Shown here: positions 41,640-49,117 of the stretch, in pieces | How the letters are laid out: each line of letters opens with the position of its first letter | Numbering within the stretch: position 1 is the stretch's first letter | DNA from: Lentzea sp. NBRC 105346 | GTDB taxonomy: Bacteria; Actinomycetota; Actinomycetes; Mycobacteriales; Pseudonocardiaceae | NCBI RefSeq assembly: GCF_030269605.1 | Contig: NZ_BSTQ01000001.1 | Span: forward strand, 620,001-684,000 | Length of the DNA: 64,000 bases | Reading direction: 5' to 3' | Notes under the pieces: model-generated | What the model was told of the DNA's origin: nothing | The model's database searches: none | Seen by the model: only the letters and a program-made list of their open reading frames with translations | Position numbers and translations under genes: made by a program

Positions 41640-42261
41640 GGGTCCAGACGGTCGCGGGGCGGGTGTCGGTGCTCTCCAGCGTCAGGGGCACGGGTACCGC
41701 GTATCGAACGAGTGCGGTGAATTGTGAGCGTGGCAGGTGTGCGCGTTCGGGATCGCCGACCAGCACCCGGCATTGTCGAACGCCGGCGCTGGCGCGGCGG
41801 AGGAACGGCATGACCCGTTCGGTGATGTCGCGGTCGTAGAAGGCGTCGCCGGCGAGGACGACGTCCGCTCCCCCGGCGTCGCCGGCGAGCTGGTCGCCTT
41901 CCAGGAGCTCGATGTGGACGTTGTTGGCTTGCGCGTTGAGTGCGATCGCGGCGAGCGAGAGCGGGTCGACGTCGTTGGCGATGACCCGTGCGGCTCCGGC
42001 GAGGGCGGCGGCGATCGCGACGAGTCCGGAGCCGGAGGCGAGGTCGAGGACGGTCTGGTCGCGGACGGTCTCCGGGTGGTCGAGCACGTAGCGGGCCAGG
42101 GCCTGTCCGCCTGCCCAGGGGAACGCCCAGAAGGGTGGCTGTTCGCGTTCGGTCAGTGCCCACAGGTCCATGGCCTCGGCGGCGCTGTGCAGCACGATCT
42201 CCGGGACCATCGGGACCGGCGTCGGAGTGGTGTGCGCGAGGACGAACTCTTCGGGCGGCAT
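41626..42261 (-). CDS. Class I methyltransferase (Nnt1/METTL20-like)
   Basis: Encodes 211 aa from the ATG at 42261. FWAFPWAGGQALARYVLDHP is the typical N-terminal segment of lysine methyltransferases of the METTL20/PrmA-like group. Motif I is VLDLASGSGLVAIAAALAG, followed by VIANDVDPLSLAAI and VVLAGDAFYD. It probably methylates a protein or small molecule. Only 21 bp separate its start from the divergent methionine aminopeptidase start. The far longer open frame that continues upstream is not coding. Confidence 0.85.
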   Translation of the reverse strand: MPPEEFVLAHTTPTPVPMVPEIVLHSAAEAMDLWALTEREQPPFWAFPWAGGQALARYVLDHPETVRDQTVLDLASGSGLVAIAAALAGAARVIANDVDPLSLAAIALNAQANNVHIELLEGDQLAGDAGGADVVLAGDAFYDRDITERVMPFLRRASAGVRQCRVLVGDPERAHLPRSQFTALVRYAVPVPLTLESTDTRPATVWTPNPP

Positions 42262-42282
42262 CCCCGTGATAGTAAAGACCTC

Positions 42283-43047
42283 GTGATCGAGCTCAAGTCC
42301 GCTGCCGAACTCGACGCGATGCGCGAGGCCGGGAAGGTCGTCGCCGCCGCGTTGTCCGCTGTTCGCGCGCACGCCGTGGCCGGGGTGTCGTTGCTGGAGC
42401 TGGACGACGTGGCCGCGTCGGTGATCGCCGACGCGGGTGCCGGGTCGTCGTTCCAGCACTATCACCCGCGGTTCGCGCCGACGCCGTTCCCGGCGGTGAT
42501 CTGCGCGTCGGTGAACGACGTGATCGTGCACGGGATCCCGGACGCCTACGAGCTGGCGGAGGGTGACCTGGTGAGCATCGACTGCGGTGCGCACGTCGAC
42601 GGCTGGCACGGTGACTCGGCGATCAGCTTCGTGGTGGGTGCGGGTGATCCGGCGGATGTGAAGCTGGTGTCGGTGACCGAGCGGGCGCTGGACGCGGCGA
42701 TCGCGCAGTGCGTGCCGGGCAATCGGCTCGGGGACGTGTCGCACGCGGTCGGGGTGATCGGGCGGGGTGCCGGGTACGGGATTTTGCGCGGGTTCGGCGG
42801 GCACGGCGTCGGGCGGGCGATGCACGAGGCGCCGAGCGTGGCGAACGAGGGCACGCCTGGGCAGGGGTTGCAGTTGCGGCCGGGGATGGTGATCGCGATC
42901 GAGCCGATGTTCATCGCCGGTGGGGTGGACACGCACTACGCGGCGGCGGACGGCTGGTCGTTGCACACCTCCGACGGCAGCCGGGCGGCGCACACCGAGC
43001 ACACGGTCGCGATCACGGAGTCCGGGCCGCGGGTGCTGACCGCCTAG
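42283..43047 (+). CDS. map: Type I methionine aminopeptidase
   Basis: Encodes 254 aa from GTG (IELKSAAELDAMREAG). Metal ligands appear in SIDCGAHVDGWHGD (two Asp), GFGGHGVGRAMHE (His), AIEPMF (Glu) and HTEHTV (Glu). His in HGIPD is the substrate-side residue. The enzyme removes the initiator methionine from nascent proteins. No ribosome site is evident and the promoter must lie within 21 bp of the divergent methyltransferase start, so a leaderless transcript is likely. Actinomycetes usually have more than one map gene. Its stop overlaps the convergent SDR gene by 4 nt. Confidence 0.93.
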   Translation: MIELKSAAELDAMREAGKVVAAALSAVRAHAVAGVSLLELDDVAASVIADAGAGSSFQHYHPRFAPTPFPAVICASVNDVIVHGIPDAYELAEGDLVSIDCGAHVDGWHGDSAISFVVGAGDPADVKLVSVTERALDAAIAQCVPGNRLGDVSHAVGVIGRGAGYGILRGFGGHGVGRAMHEAPSVANEGTPGQGLQLRPGMVIAIEPMFIAGGVDTHYAAADGWSLHTSDGSRAAHTEHTVAITESGPRVLTA

Positions 43048-43724
43048 AGCCCTCCCCCGACGCGGAGGATGGCGCCGGTGACGTAGGAGGCCTCGTCGCC
43101 GAGCAGCCAGGCGATGGCGGCGGCGACCTCGTCGGGTTCGCCGGCGCGGCCCAGAGGGATGCGGGTGGCGAGGCGGTCGGCGCGGTCGGGCATGCCGGAC
43201 AGGGTGTGGATCTCGGTGCGCGTGATGCCGGGTGCCACGGCGTTGACGCGGATGCCTTGGGGTGCGAGTTCTTTCGCGAGTCCGATGGTCAGTGTGTCGA
43301 TCGCGGCTTTGGACGCTGCGTAGTGCACGTACTCGCCTGCGCTGCCGGTGGTGGCGGCGCCCGAGGAGACGTTGACGATCGCTCCTTCGGTCATGCGTTG
43401 CGCGGCCGCGCGGGCGACGAGCAGCGCGCCCATGACGTTGACGTCGATCACCCTGCGCAGGTCTTCGATGCGCGCGTCCTTGAGTGGGCCGAGTGGGCTG
43501 GTGATGCCGGCGTTGTTCACCACTGCCGTCACCTGTTCGGCAATGTCGAACAGGCGCTCGACGTCGGCCTCGTTGGTGACGTCGGCCTGCACGGCGGTGA
43601 CGCCCTCGATCGGTTCGGGCTCGTGCTGCCGGTAGCTGATCACGACCTGGTGTCCCGCGGCGGCGAGCCGGCGTGCCGTCGCCGCGCCGATGCCGCGGCT
43701 TCCTCCGGTGATGACTGTGGCCAT
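43044..43724 (-). CDS. SDR family oxidoreductase
   Basis: Encodes 226 aa from the ATG at 43724. The NAD(P)-binding motif is TGGSRGIG (residues 6-13), then NNAG at about 70-73. The catalytic residues are Ser near 120-121, Tyr135 and Lys139 in YAASK. The C-terminal PGITRTE and ASYVTGAILRVGGG are classical. Probably a 3-oxoacyl or sugar-alcohol type reductase of unknown substrate. The divergent neighbour at 43775 shares a 26-bp palindrome in the 50-bp gap. Confidence 0.92.
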   Translation of the reverse strand: MATVITGGSRGIGAATARRLAAAGHQVVISYRQHEPEPIEGVTAVQADVTNEADVERLFDIAEQVTAVVNNAGITSPLGPLKDARIEDLRRVIDVNVMGALLVARAAAQRMTEGAIVNVSSGAATTGSAGEYVHYAASKAAIDTLTIGLAKELAPQGIRVNAVAPGITRTEIHTLSGMPDRADRLATRIPLGRAGEPDEVAAAIAWLLGDEASYVTGAILRVGGGL

Positions 43725-43738
43725 GATCCGAGCGTATA

Positions 43739-43764
43739 CTCGTACCCGGATATCCGAGCACGAG
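43739..43764. promoter_or_regulatory. 26-bp imperfect palindrome between SDR and small-protein genes
   Basis: CTCGT at one end, ACGAG at the other and CGGATATCCG exactly in the middle give a symmetric site, centred in the 50-bp divergent region. This is a good candidate operator for an unidentified dimeric repressor of both genes. Confidence 0.5.
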
Positions 43765-43774
43765 GGGGCGTTGC

Positions 43775-44113
43775 ATGAAGAAGAAACTGCTGTTCGAGAC
43801 ATCAGGGATCATCAAGGCGCCGCTCGAGCGGGTGGCGGACCTGCTGTTCGCCGACGGGCCGCCGACCGGGACGCACACGTCGGTGGACCGCAAGAACCAC
43901 ACGATCGCGTACTGGGGCAACTGGTGGTACCGCGGCGAGGACTCGCTCGAGCCGCATCCCGAGGGCACGCGGCTGGTGCACCGGGTGTTCAACATCGCGC
44001 CGCAGGGCAACCTGCCGGTCTACCTGGCGAACAAGCTGTTCATCGGGTACCAGGCCAAACTCGACGCAGGGATGCGCAAGCGCGTCGCCGAGTACACCGC
44101 AAGGCTGGGCTGA
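43775..44113 (+). CDS. Small SRPBCC-like hypothetical protein
   Basis: Encodes 112 aa, ATG with GAGGGGG 6 nt upstream. It starts KKKLLFETSGIIKAPLERVADLLF, which resembles the first strand and helices of START/SRPBCC ligand-binding proteins. Beta-strand-like HTIAYWGNWWYRG and TRLVHRVFNIAP follow, with a C-terminal helix. It is shorter than typical SRPBCC proteins (140-160 aa), so the assignment is tentative. It shares a palindrome-containing promoter region with the divergent SDR gene and precedes the sucrase-ferredoxin-like gene by 13 bp. Confidence 0.7.
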   Translation: MKKKLLFETSGIIKAPLERVADLLFADGPPTGTHTSVDRKNHTIAYWGNWWYRGEDSLEPHPEGTRLVHRVFNIAPQGNLPVYLANKLFIGYQAKLDAGMRKRVAEYTARLG

Positions 44114-44126
44114 CTACTCTGTACGA

Positions 44127-44993
44127 GTGACGCCCCGTTGTTCCGTGTTCTCCGCCGCGCTGGACGAGCCGCTCGCGGGCACCGCCGCGTCGGCGTCGGC
44201 GTGGCTTTGTCTGGAGCAGCCGGGACCGTGGGGCCGCGACGCTCTCGTGGAGAGCCATCTCGATCCGATGCTGGGCGCCGAACTGTCGCGTCGCGCGTCG
44301 GCCGCGGGTGTGCGGATGCTGCTGATCCGCCGCCCCGGCCGGCACGCCGACACGCATGAACCGGTGCGGCGTCAGGTGTTTCTCGCGTCGACCGCTCCTG
44401 GGGCGTCGTGGCTGGAGCAGGCGGTGCTGGCCGCCCCCGAGGAACTGCTGGAGCTGGACTTCGCCGCTCTCGGTGCCGGGCGGTCGGAGGCGTTCGGGAC
44501 GCCGGTGTCATCGCCGCTGGTGTTGGTGTGCACCAACAGCAAGCGCGACATGTGCTGTGCCTTGTACGGGCGGCCGATCGCTTCCGCGTTGGATCTGTGG
44601 GAGTGCACGCACACCGGTGGTCATCGTTTCGCGCCCACCGGGGTCGTGCTGCCGACCGGGTACCTGTACGGGCGGTTGGATCTGGACCTGGCCGTTCGGC
44701 TTACGGCCGGAGAGATCGTCGCGGACCGCTGCCGGGGCCGGTCGTGCTGGTCGCCGCAGGCTCAGGTCGCGGAGGTGGCCGTGCGGGCGGAGATCGGTTC
44801 GGTGCGTGACGAGCTGTCGATCGCCGCCGAGTCACCCGGTGCGGTGGTCGTCCGGCACTCGGATGGGCGCGAGTGGAAGGTCGAACTGCGCGAGGAGGCC
44901 GTGCCCGCGCGGCCGGCGAGCTGCGGCAAGTCACCCGATCCGGCTGTCGCCCTCGTGGCCGCCGCGGTCGCCGGCCTCGCCCGTGTGCGCTGA
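44127..44993 (+). CDS. Sucrase/ferredoxin-like (thioredoxin-like [2Fe-2S]) protein
   Basis: Encodes 288 aa. The cluster-binding region has VCTNSKRDMCC and WECTHTGGHRFAPTGVVLP, the hallmarks of the sucraseferredoxin-like family, plus CRGRSCW further on. Its thioredoxin fold probably binds a [2Fe-2S] cluster and serves electron transfer, though the partners are unknown. Spacing suggests it is co-transcribed with the small gene before it. Its last 63 bp overlap the end of the convergent tetR gene. Confidence 0.87.
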   Translation: MTPRCSVFSAALDEPLAGTAASASAWLCLEQPGPWGRDALVESHLDPMLGAELSRRASAAGVRMLLIRRPGRHADTHEPVRRQVFLASTAPGASWLEQAVLAAPEELLELDFAALGAGRSEAFGTPVSSPLVLVCTNSKRDMCCALYGRPIASALDLWECTHTGGHRFAPTGVVLPTGYLYGRLDLDLAVRLTAGEIVADRCRGRSCWSPQAQVAEVAVRAEIGSVRDELSIAAESPGAVVVRHSDGREWKVELREEAVPARPASCGKSPDPAVALVAAAVAGLARVR

Positions 44994-45560
44994 CGCTGCT
45001 GCGAAAAGTCCGACGCCCAGTGCGTACGGGTCGTCCAGGCCGATCGTGCGCAGTGTGTCCAGTGGCAGCGCGAGCATGGAGACGGCGACGCCGAGGAAGT
45101 AGGCGTCCAGCAGCCCGGCGTCGCGCACCGAGCTCGGCACCCCCGCCGCCTGGTGCAGTGCCGCGCCCGCCTCGGCGTTCGCGACGACCATGCCGCTCAA
45201 CGCCTGCCGTACACCGGGCCGGCGCACCGCCTCCAGGTAGAGCTCGACCATGGCGAGCATCTGCGTGGGGTCGTCGGCGACCGCGCGGCGCAGCAGTGCC
45301 GGGTAGAGCTCGCTGACGTCGGTCGGTGAGATGTCCGCGGGCGTGGTCTCCCGCAGCCGGTCGACGGCCGCGCGGTGCAGGGTGGTCATGCGGTGCGCGG
45401 CCGCCTCCAGGATGGCCTCACGGGTCTTGAAGTAGTTCTTCGTCGTGCCCTGCGGCACCCCGGCCTCACGATCGATCGCACGGTGAGTGAGGCCGCGGCC
45501 ACCCTCGACGGCGAGGATCGCGATGGCGGTGTCGCACAGGAGCTCACGACGGCTGGTCAT
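44931..45560 (-). CDS. TetR/AcrR family transcriptional regulator
   Basis: Encodes 209 aa. The helix-turn-helix covers about residues 5-52 (LLCDTAIAILAVEGGRGLT, AIDREAGVPQGTTKNYF). The C-terminal ligand-binding half is helical. The target is not known; a palindrome 23 bp upstream is a candidate operator. The last 63 bp run antisense to the sucrase-ferredoxin-like gene, the longest overlap in the window. Confidence 0.88.
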   Translation of the reverse strand: MTSRRELLCDTAIAILAVEGGRGLTHRAIDREAGVPQGTTKNYFKTREAILEAAAHRMTTLHRAAVDRLRETTPADISPTDVSELYPALLRRAVADDPTQMLAMVELYLEAVRRPGVRQALSGMVVANAEAGAALHQAAGVPSSVRDAGLLDAYFLGVAVSMLALPLDTLRTIGLDDPYALGVGLFAAASAHTGEAGDRGGHEGDSRIG

Positions 45561-45582
45561 TGGTCGGGAAGACTAACGTGAT

Positions 45583-45598
45583 CACCACGGACGTGGTG
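45583..45598. promoter_or_regulatory. CACCACG-GA-CGTGGTG palindrome
   Basis: Perfect 7-bp arms with a 2-nt spacer. It lies 23 bp upstream of the tetR start and 30 bp downstream of the leftward NlpC/P60-like gene stop. It may be an autoregulatory operator or a weak terminator. Confidence 0.45.
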
Positions 45599-45627
45599 CG
45601 GCGGGGTGGATCTTGTGAACGCGCTGG

Positions 45628-46113
45628 TCAGAAGTTGTTGAACCGGCGCGGCTGGTACTCGCCGCCGTTGAGGCCGTAGCTGAGCACCCGGTGGTCGGTG
45701 CCGTACCCGCCGCGCTGCTCGTAGGCCCAGTACGAGGTCTTGGTGGGGTCGTACCACTTCTCGAAGATGACGACGTGGCGGCCGTTGGCGTCGTCGCCGA
45801 TCTTGTCGATCACGAGGTCGGCGGGCTGCATGTCCCGGTAGGCGACGGGCTTGGTGTAGACGTCGAACAGGTCGATCGTGATCGGGCCGGGCTTGGGCAG
45901 CGCGGCGGCCATGCTCACGTAACCGGAGCAGTCCTGCCGGTAGCCGTCGAAGTACTGCGTCTGGCTGTAGGGCACCTGGTGGCCGTCGTAGGCGGTGAGC
46001 CACTTCGCGGCGCGCGCCAGGATCTGCAGCCGCGTCATCGACGTACCCGCCGCCTGCGCGGGGGCAGCGGTGAGGCCCATCAGGACCGCGACCAGCAGGA
46101 CGATCACTCTCAT
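45628..46113 (-). CDS. Secreted NlpC/P60-like hydrolase
   Basis: Encodes 161 aa from the ATG at 46113, with GGGAGC 7 nt upstream. A signal peptide ends at AQAAG near residue 22. YRQDCSGYVSMAAALP has the catalytic Cys of NlpC/P60 or CHAP-type enzymes, and RHVVIFEKW supplies the His. A third polar residue is not clear. The protein is probably exported and may cleave peptidoglycan stem peptides or another amide. It diverges from the amidase gene across 50 bp. Confidence 0.75.
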   Translation of the reverse strand: MRVIVLLVAVLMGLTAAPAQAAGTSMTRLQILARAAKWLTAYDGHQVPYSQTQYFDGYRQDCSGYVSMAAALPKPGPITIDLFDVYTKPVAYRDMQPADLVIDKIGDDANGRHVVIFEKWYDPTKTSYWAYEQRGGYGTDHRVLSYGLNGGEYQPRRFNNF

Positions 46114-46163
46114 CTGTGTGGCTCCCATTCCGTAGATCACCTGTCGGCGCTTAGGGTCGGTTC

Positions 46164-47582
46164 ATGGATCTGACCGAGATCTGTTTCGCCGGTGCGGCGC
46201 GTCAGGCCGAGCTGCTGCGCGCGGGCGAGGTGTCGTCGCGTGACCTCGTCGCGGAGTACCTGAGCCGCATCGACCGGTTCGATCCGCGGCTCAACGCGTT
46301 CCGCCTGGTCTTCGCCGACGAGGCGCTCGCCGCGGCCGCCTCCGCCGACGAACGGCGCGGCGAGGACCTGCCGCTGCTGGGCGTGCCGATCGCGGTGAAG
46401 GAGGACCTGGCGATCGCCGGGCTGCCCACCACGAAGGGCACCAACGCCGTGCGCACGCCCGCGCCGGAGGACTCCGCGGTCGTGAACCGGCTCAAAAAGG
46501 CCGGTGCGGTGATCATCGGCCGCACCCGCATGCCCGAGCTGGGCCTGTGGCCCTACACCGAGAGCGGCTGGGCCGGTCCGACGCGCAACCCGTGGTCGCT
46601 CGACCATTCCCCAGGTGGGTCCAGCGGCGGTTCGGCGGCCGCGGTCGCCGCGGGCCTGGCCGCCGCGGCGATCGGCACGGACGGCGCCGGGTCGATCCGC
46701 ATCCCGTCCTCGGTCACGGGCCTGTTCGGTCTCAAGCCGCAACGCGGCCGCGTGTCGCTGTTCCCCGACCGCGAGGGCTGGGGCGGCATGGTCGTCGCCG
46801 GCCCGATCACCCGCAACGTCGCCGACTGGGCGTTGATCGCCGACCAGATCCACGGCCCCGTCCCCGGCGACGCGCACGTGGCGCACCCGCCGCGCACCTC
46901 CTTCAGCGAGGCCGCGCGGACCGAACCCGGCCGCCTGCGCGTCGGGGTGTCCCTGCGGCCGTGGGGACCGGGCATCCCGATCGACCCGGAGGTCCGCACC
47001 GCGGTGCTCGACACCGCCACCCTGCTCGGCGACCTCGGCCACGACGTCGTGCGGCTCGACCCGCCCATGCGCGACCTGACCGCGTCCAACCTCTTCGCCG
47101 CGCGGTACCTGAACAACGCCTACGAGGCGCGGATGGAGCTCGAGTTCCCCGACGAGGTGGAGCCGCGCACCCGTCAGGCGGGCGAGCTGGGCCGGCGACT
47201 CCCCCGCGCCCTGGTGCGCAAGGCGCTGTCCGGGGATCGCGCGCTGACCGCGTTCGCCAACCGCGTGTTCGCCGACGTCGACGTGCTGCTGACGCCCGTG
47301 CTGACCCGCCCGCCGATCCGGGTCGGCGAGTGGGACCACCGGTCGACGTTCACCGCTTTGCTGGCCGCGTCGCGGTACACGACGTTCCTGCCGTTGTGGA
47401 ACATCGTCGGCAACCCCGCCGCCGCCGTGCCCGCCGGGCACACCGCGGCCGGGCTGCCGATCGGCGTGCAGCTCGTCGGGCGTCAGCACGACGAGTGCAC
47501 CCTGCTGCAGGTCTCGGCCCAGCTCGAACGCGCCCGGCCGTGGGCCGATCGCATCCCCCAGGCCTTCGCTCACGCCGGGTAG
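46164..47582 (+). CDS. Amidase signature family amidase
   Basis: Encodes 472 aa. The Ser-cisSer-Lys triad is complete: Lys79 in IAVKEDLA, Ser153 in PGGSSGGSAAA and nucleophile Ser177 in GTDGAGSIRIPSS. The spacing matches fatty-acid amide hydrolase and GatA. It is probably a free-standing aliphatic or peptide amidase, because no gatB or gatC lies nearby. The protein is cytosolic. The stop is followed by a 376-bp region with degenerate repeats and no gene. Confidence 0.92.
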   Translation: MDLTEICFAGAARQAELLRAGEVSSRDLVAEYLSRIDRFDPRLNAFRLVFADEALAAAASADERRGEDLPLLGVPIAVKEDLAIAGLPTTKGTNAVRTPAPEDSAVVNRLKKAGAVIIGRTRMPELGLWPYTESGWAGPTRNPWSLDHSPGGSSGGSAAAVAAGLAAAAIGTDGAGSIRIPSSVTGLFGLKPQRGRVSLFPDREGWGGMVVAGPITRNVADWALIADQIHGPVPGDAHVAHPPRTSFSEAARTEPGRLRVGVSLRPWGPGIPIDPEVRTAVLDTATLLGDLGHDVVRLDPPMRDLTASNLFAARYLNNAYEARMELEFPDEVEPRTRQAGELGRRLPRALVRKALSGDRALTAFANRVFADVDVLLTPVLTRPPIRVGEWDHRSTFTALLAASRYTTFLPLWNIVGNPAAAVPAGHTAAGLPIGVQLVGRQHDECTLLQVSAQLERARPWADRIPQAFAHAG

Positions 47583-47958
47583 AGTACTACGAACCCGTAC
47601 TATCCGAAACGGTTGTTGTTTGGGTCGAGGCTCGCGCGAACGGGCAACTCACCTGGGCTGAGTGGGGCAAAACGCGGGGGTCGAGAGGGCAACACGCGCC
47701 ACGGCCCGCCCTGAACGTACGGACCCGCCCCGCGCGAACGTACGACCTGGCGGGAACGTAGGACTCGCACTGCTGGAAGGTGGGACTCGCGCTCAGACCG
47801 AGGTGTGGACCGGCCTGAACTGAGGACTCGTCGGGGCTGAAGTGAGGACTCGCGGGATTTGTCGGACCCCGCCGGTACTGTCGGATTCGGGGGTGCGTCG
47901 ATCCGCCCGGAGGTGGGACGGGGGCGTCCGCTTTCAAGGTAGCGGGTGGGTCTGACAG
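47583..47958. other. Intergenic region with degenerate short repeats
   Basis: 376 bp between the convergent amidase and TPR-like genes. I see no supported gene. From about 47711 to 47857 it holds repeated variants of a GAAC/AAG-type stem followed by GGACTCGC, described separately. Near the amidase stop AGTAC and GTACT form a weak inverted repeat. Confidence 0.6.
47711..47857. repeat. Array of degenerate direct repeats (GGACTCGC-type)
   Basis: About six units of roughly 20 nt in one orientation. They include CTGAACGTACGGACCCGCC, GAACGTACGACCTGGCG, GAACGTAGGACTCGCAC, GGAAGGTGGGACTCGCGC, GAACTGAGGACTCGTCGG and TGAAGTGAGGACTCGCGG. Two more distant variants follow to 47890, and one resembling them occurs at about 55040. 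Spacing is irregular and units are not identical, so this is not a CRISPR. The origin is unknown. Confidence 0.6.
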
Positions 47959-49065
47959 TTATAGGCCGCGGCGCGTCAGGTCGTCGAGCAGTTGGCGGTC
48001 GGCTATGTGGCGAAGTTTTATGTGGTCCAGGTAGTCGGCGAACGCGTCGGGCTGCAGCGTCCGCAGCTGCTCCAGCCAGTCCAGCACCAGCTCCCCGTCC
48101 GCCGACGAACGGCGCGTCAGCTCCACCTCGACGACCCGGCGGTAGACCTCGACCGCGTGCGGACTGCCGTCCGCAGCGAGGTGCTGCAGCAAAGCAGAAC
48201 GCAGCGGCGGCCAGTCCGCGGTGTGCACGACCAGGGTGCGCAGCTTCAGGTACACCTCGAGCGACGGGTGGTCGAGGAAAGCGTTGTGGCACAACGCGAT
48301 CGCCCGCTCCGGCGCGCCCATGCGCAGGTACTCGTCGATGGCCACGTCGATCAGCCGCGGGGCGGCGCCGCGCCCACCGGTGGCGCGCAGACCGCGTTCC
48401 ACCCACTCCAGCGCCTCGGCGGAGCGGCCCGCGTCCTGCAGCACGGTCGCGACCTGCAGGTAGTGCCAGCCCGACGACAGGTCCCGCGTGAGCACCAGCA
48501 ACTGCAGGTCGACGTCCTCGGTGTACTCGGCGAGCTCCTCCATGATCCGCAGCAGCGCCCACCGGTTGCGGTCGTAGCGGCCGGTCTGCCCGAACCCGAT
48601 CACCGGCAACCGCTCGAACCGCGTCACGGCCAGATCGCGGTAGTAGGCCAGACCCTCGTCGTCGAGCACCGACGCGTACAGCGCGAGGCTCACGTCCGGC
48701 GCCTCGGGGTGCTCCAGCTGCAGGCGCAGCAGCCAGTCGGCGAGCCGGATCGGGTCGGGCGGGGCGAGCACGCACGCGCGGGCGTGGGTCTGCAGCACCC
48801 GGTGCGTCAGCTCGGTCAGCTCCACGCTGTGCGCGGGCGAGGCGGCGACGCCGTCGGCGAGCTGTTCGACGATCTGCTCGGTGAGCAGGACCAGTTCGAG
48901 ACCGGGATCGGTGAGCAGCAACGACTGCAGCTCCACCGACACCCCGACGAGCGCCTGCCACCGGGCGGGCCACTGCTCCTCCTCGCCGTCGAGGAGTGCG
49001 GTCGCCACCGTGGCGGGCAACGGATCCATCAGGTCATCCAACCTCATGGAACCGCGCTGTTCCAT
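47959..49065 (-). CDS. TPR-like hypothetical protein
   Basis: Encodes 368 aa from the ATG at 49065 (MEQRGSMRL); an ATG at 49047 is equally possible and neither has a clear ribosome site. The protein is predicted almost wholly helical. The second half resembles tetratricopeptide repeats, with YLQVATVLQDAGRSAEALEWVERGL, YLRMGAPERAIALCHNAF and HAVEVYRRVVEVEL. It is cytosolic and probably a protein-interaction scaffold; no catalytic motif is seen. A terminator-like hairpin separates it from the SPFH protein gene upstream. Confidence 0.75.
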   Translation of the reverse strand: MEQRGSMRLDDLMDPLPATVATALLDGEEEQWPARWQALVGVSVELQSLLLTDPGLELVLLTEQIVEQLADGVAASPAHSVELTELTHRVLQTHARACVLAPPDPIRLADWLLRLQLEHPEAPDVSLALYASVLDDEGLAYYRDLAVTRFERLPVIGFGQTGRYDRNRWALLRIMEELAEYTEDVDLQLLVLTRDLSSGWHYLQVATVLQDAGRSAEALEWVERGLRATGGRGAAPRLIDVAIDEYLRMGAPERAIALCHNAFLDHPSLEVYLKLRTLVVHTADWPPLRSALLQHLAADGSPHAVEVYRRVVEVELTRRSSADGELVLDWLEQLRTLQPDAFADYLDHIKLRHIADRQLLDDLTRRGL

Positions 49066-49074
49066 GAACCAATC

Positions 49075-49103
49075 GGGGCCATGTTCATCAAGAACATGGC
49101 CCC
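49075..49103 (-). terminator. Hairpin after the SPFH protein gene
   Basis: Perfect 12-bp arms (49075-49086 and 49092-49103) with a 5-nt loop, lying 14 nt past the stop of the leftward SPFH gene. It probably ends the nfeD-SPFH transcript before the TPR-like gene. Confidence 0.7.
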
Positions 49104-49117
49104 GCGGTCCGGTTTCG

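Noticed and set aside
47711-47890. CRISPR array
   Set aside because: Units are degenerate, spacing is irregular and overlapping, there are no uniform spacers, and no cas genes lie in the window.
47587-47937. A leftward 116-codon open frame in the repeat region
   Set aside because: It is a translation of the degenerate repeats, with no start signal and no coding-type third-position bias.
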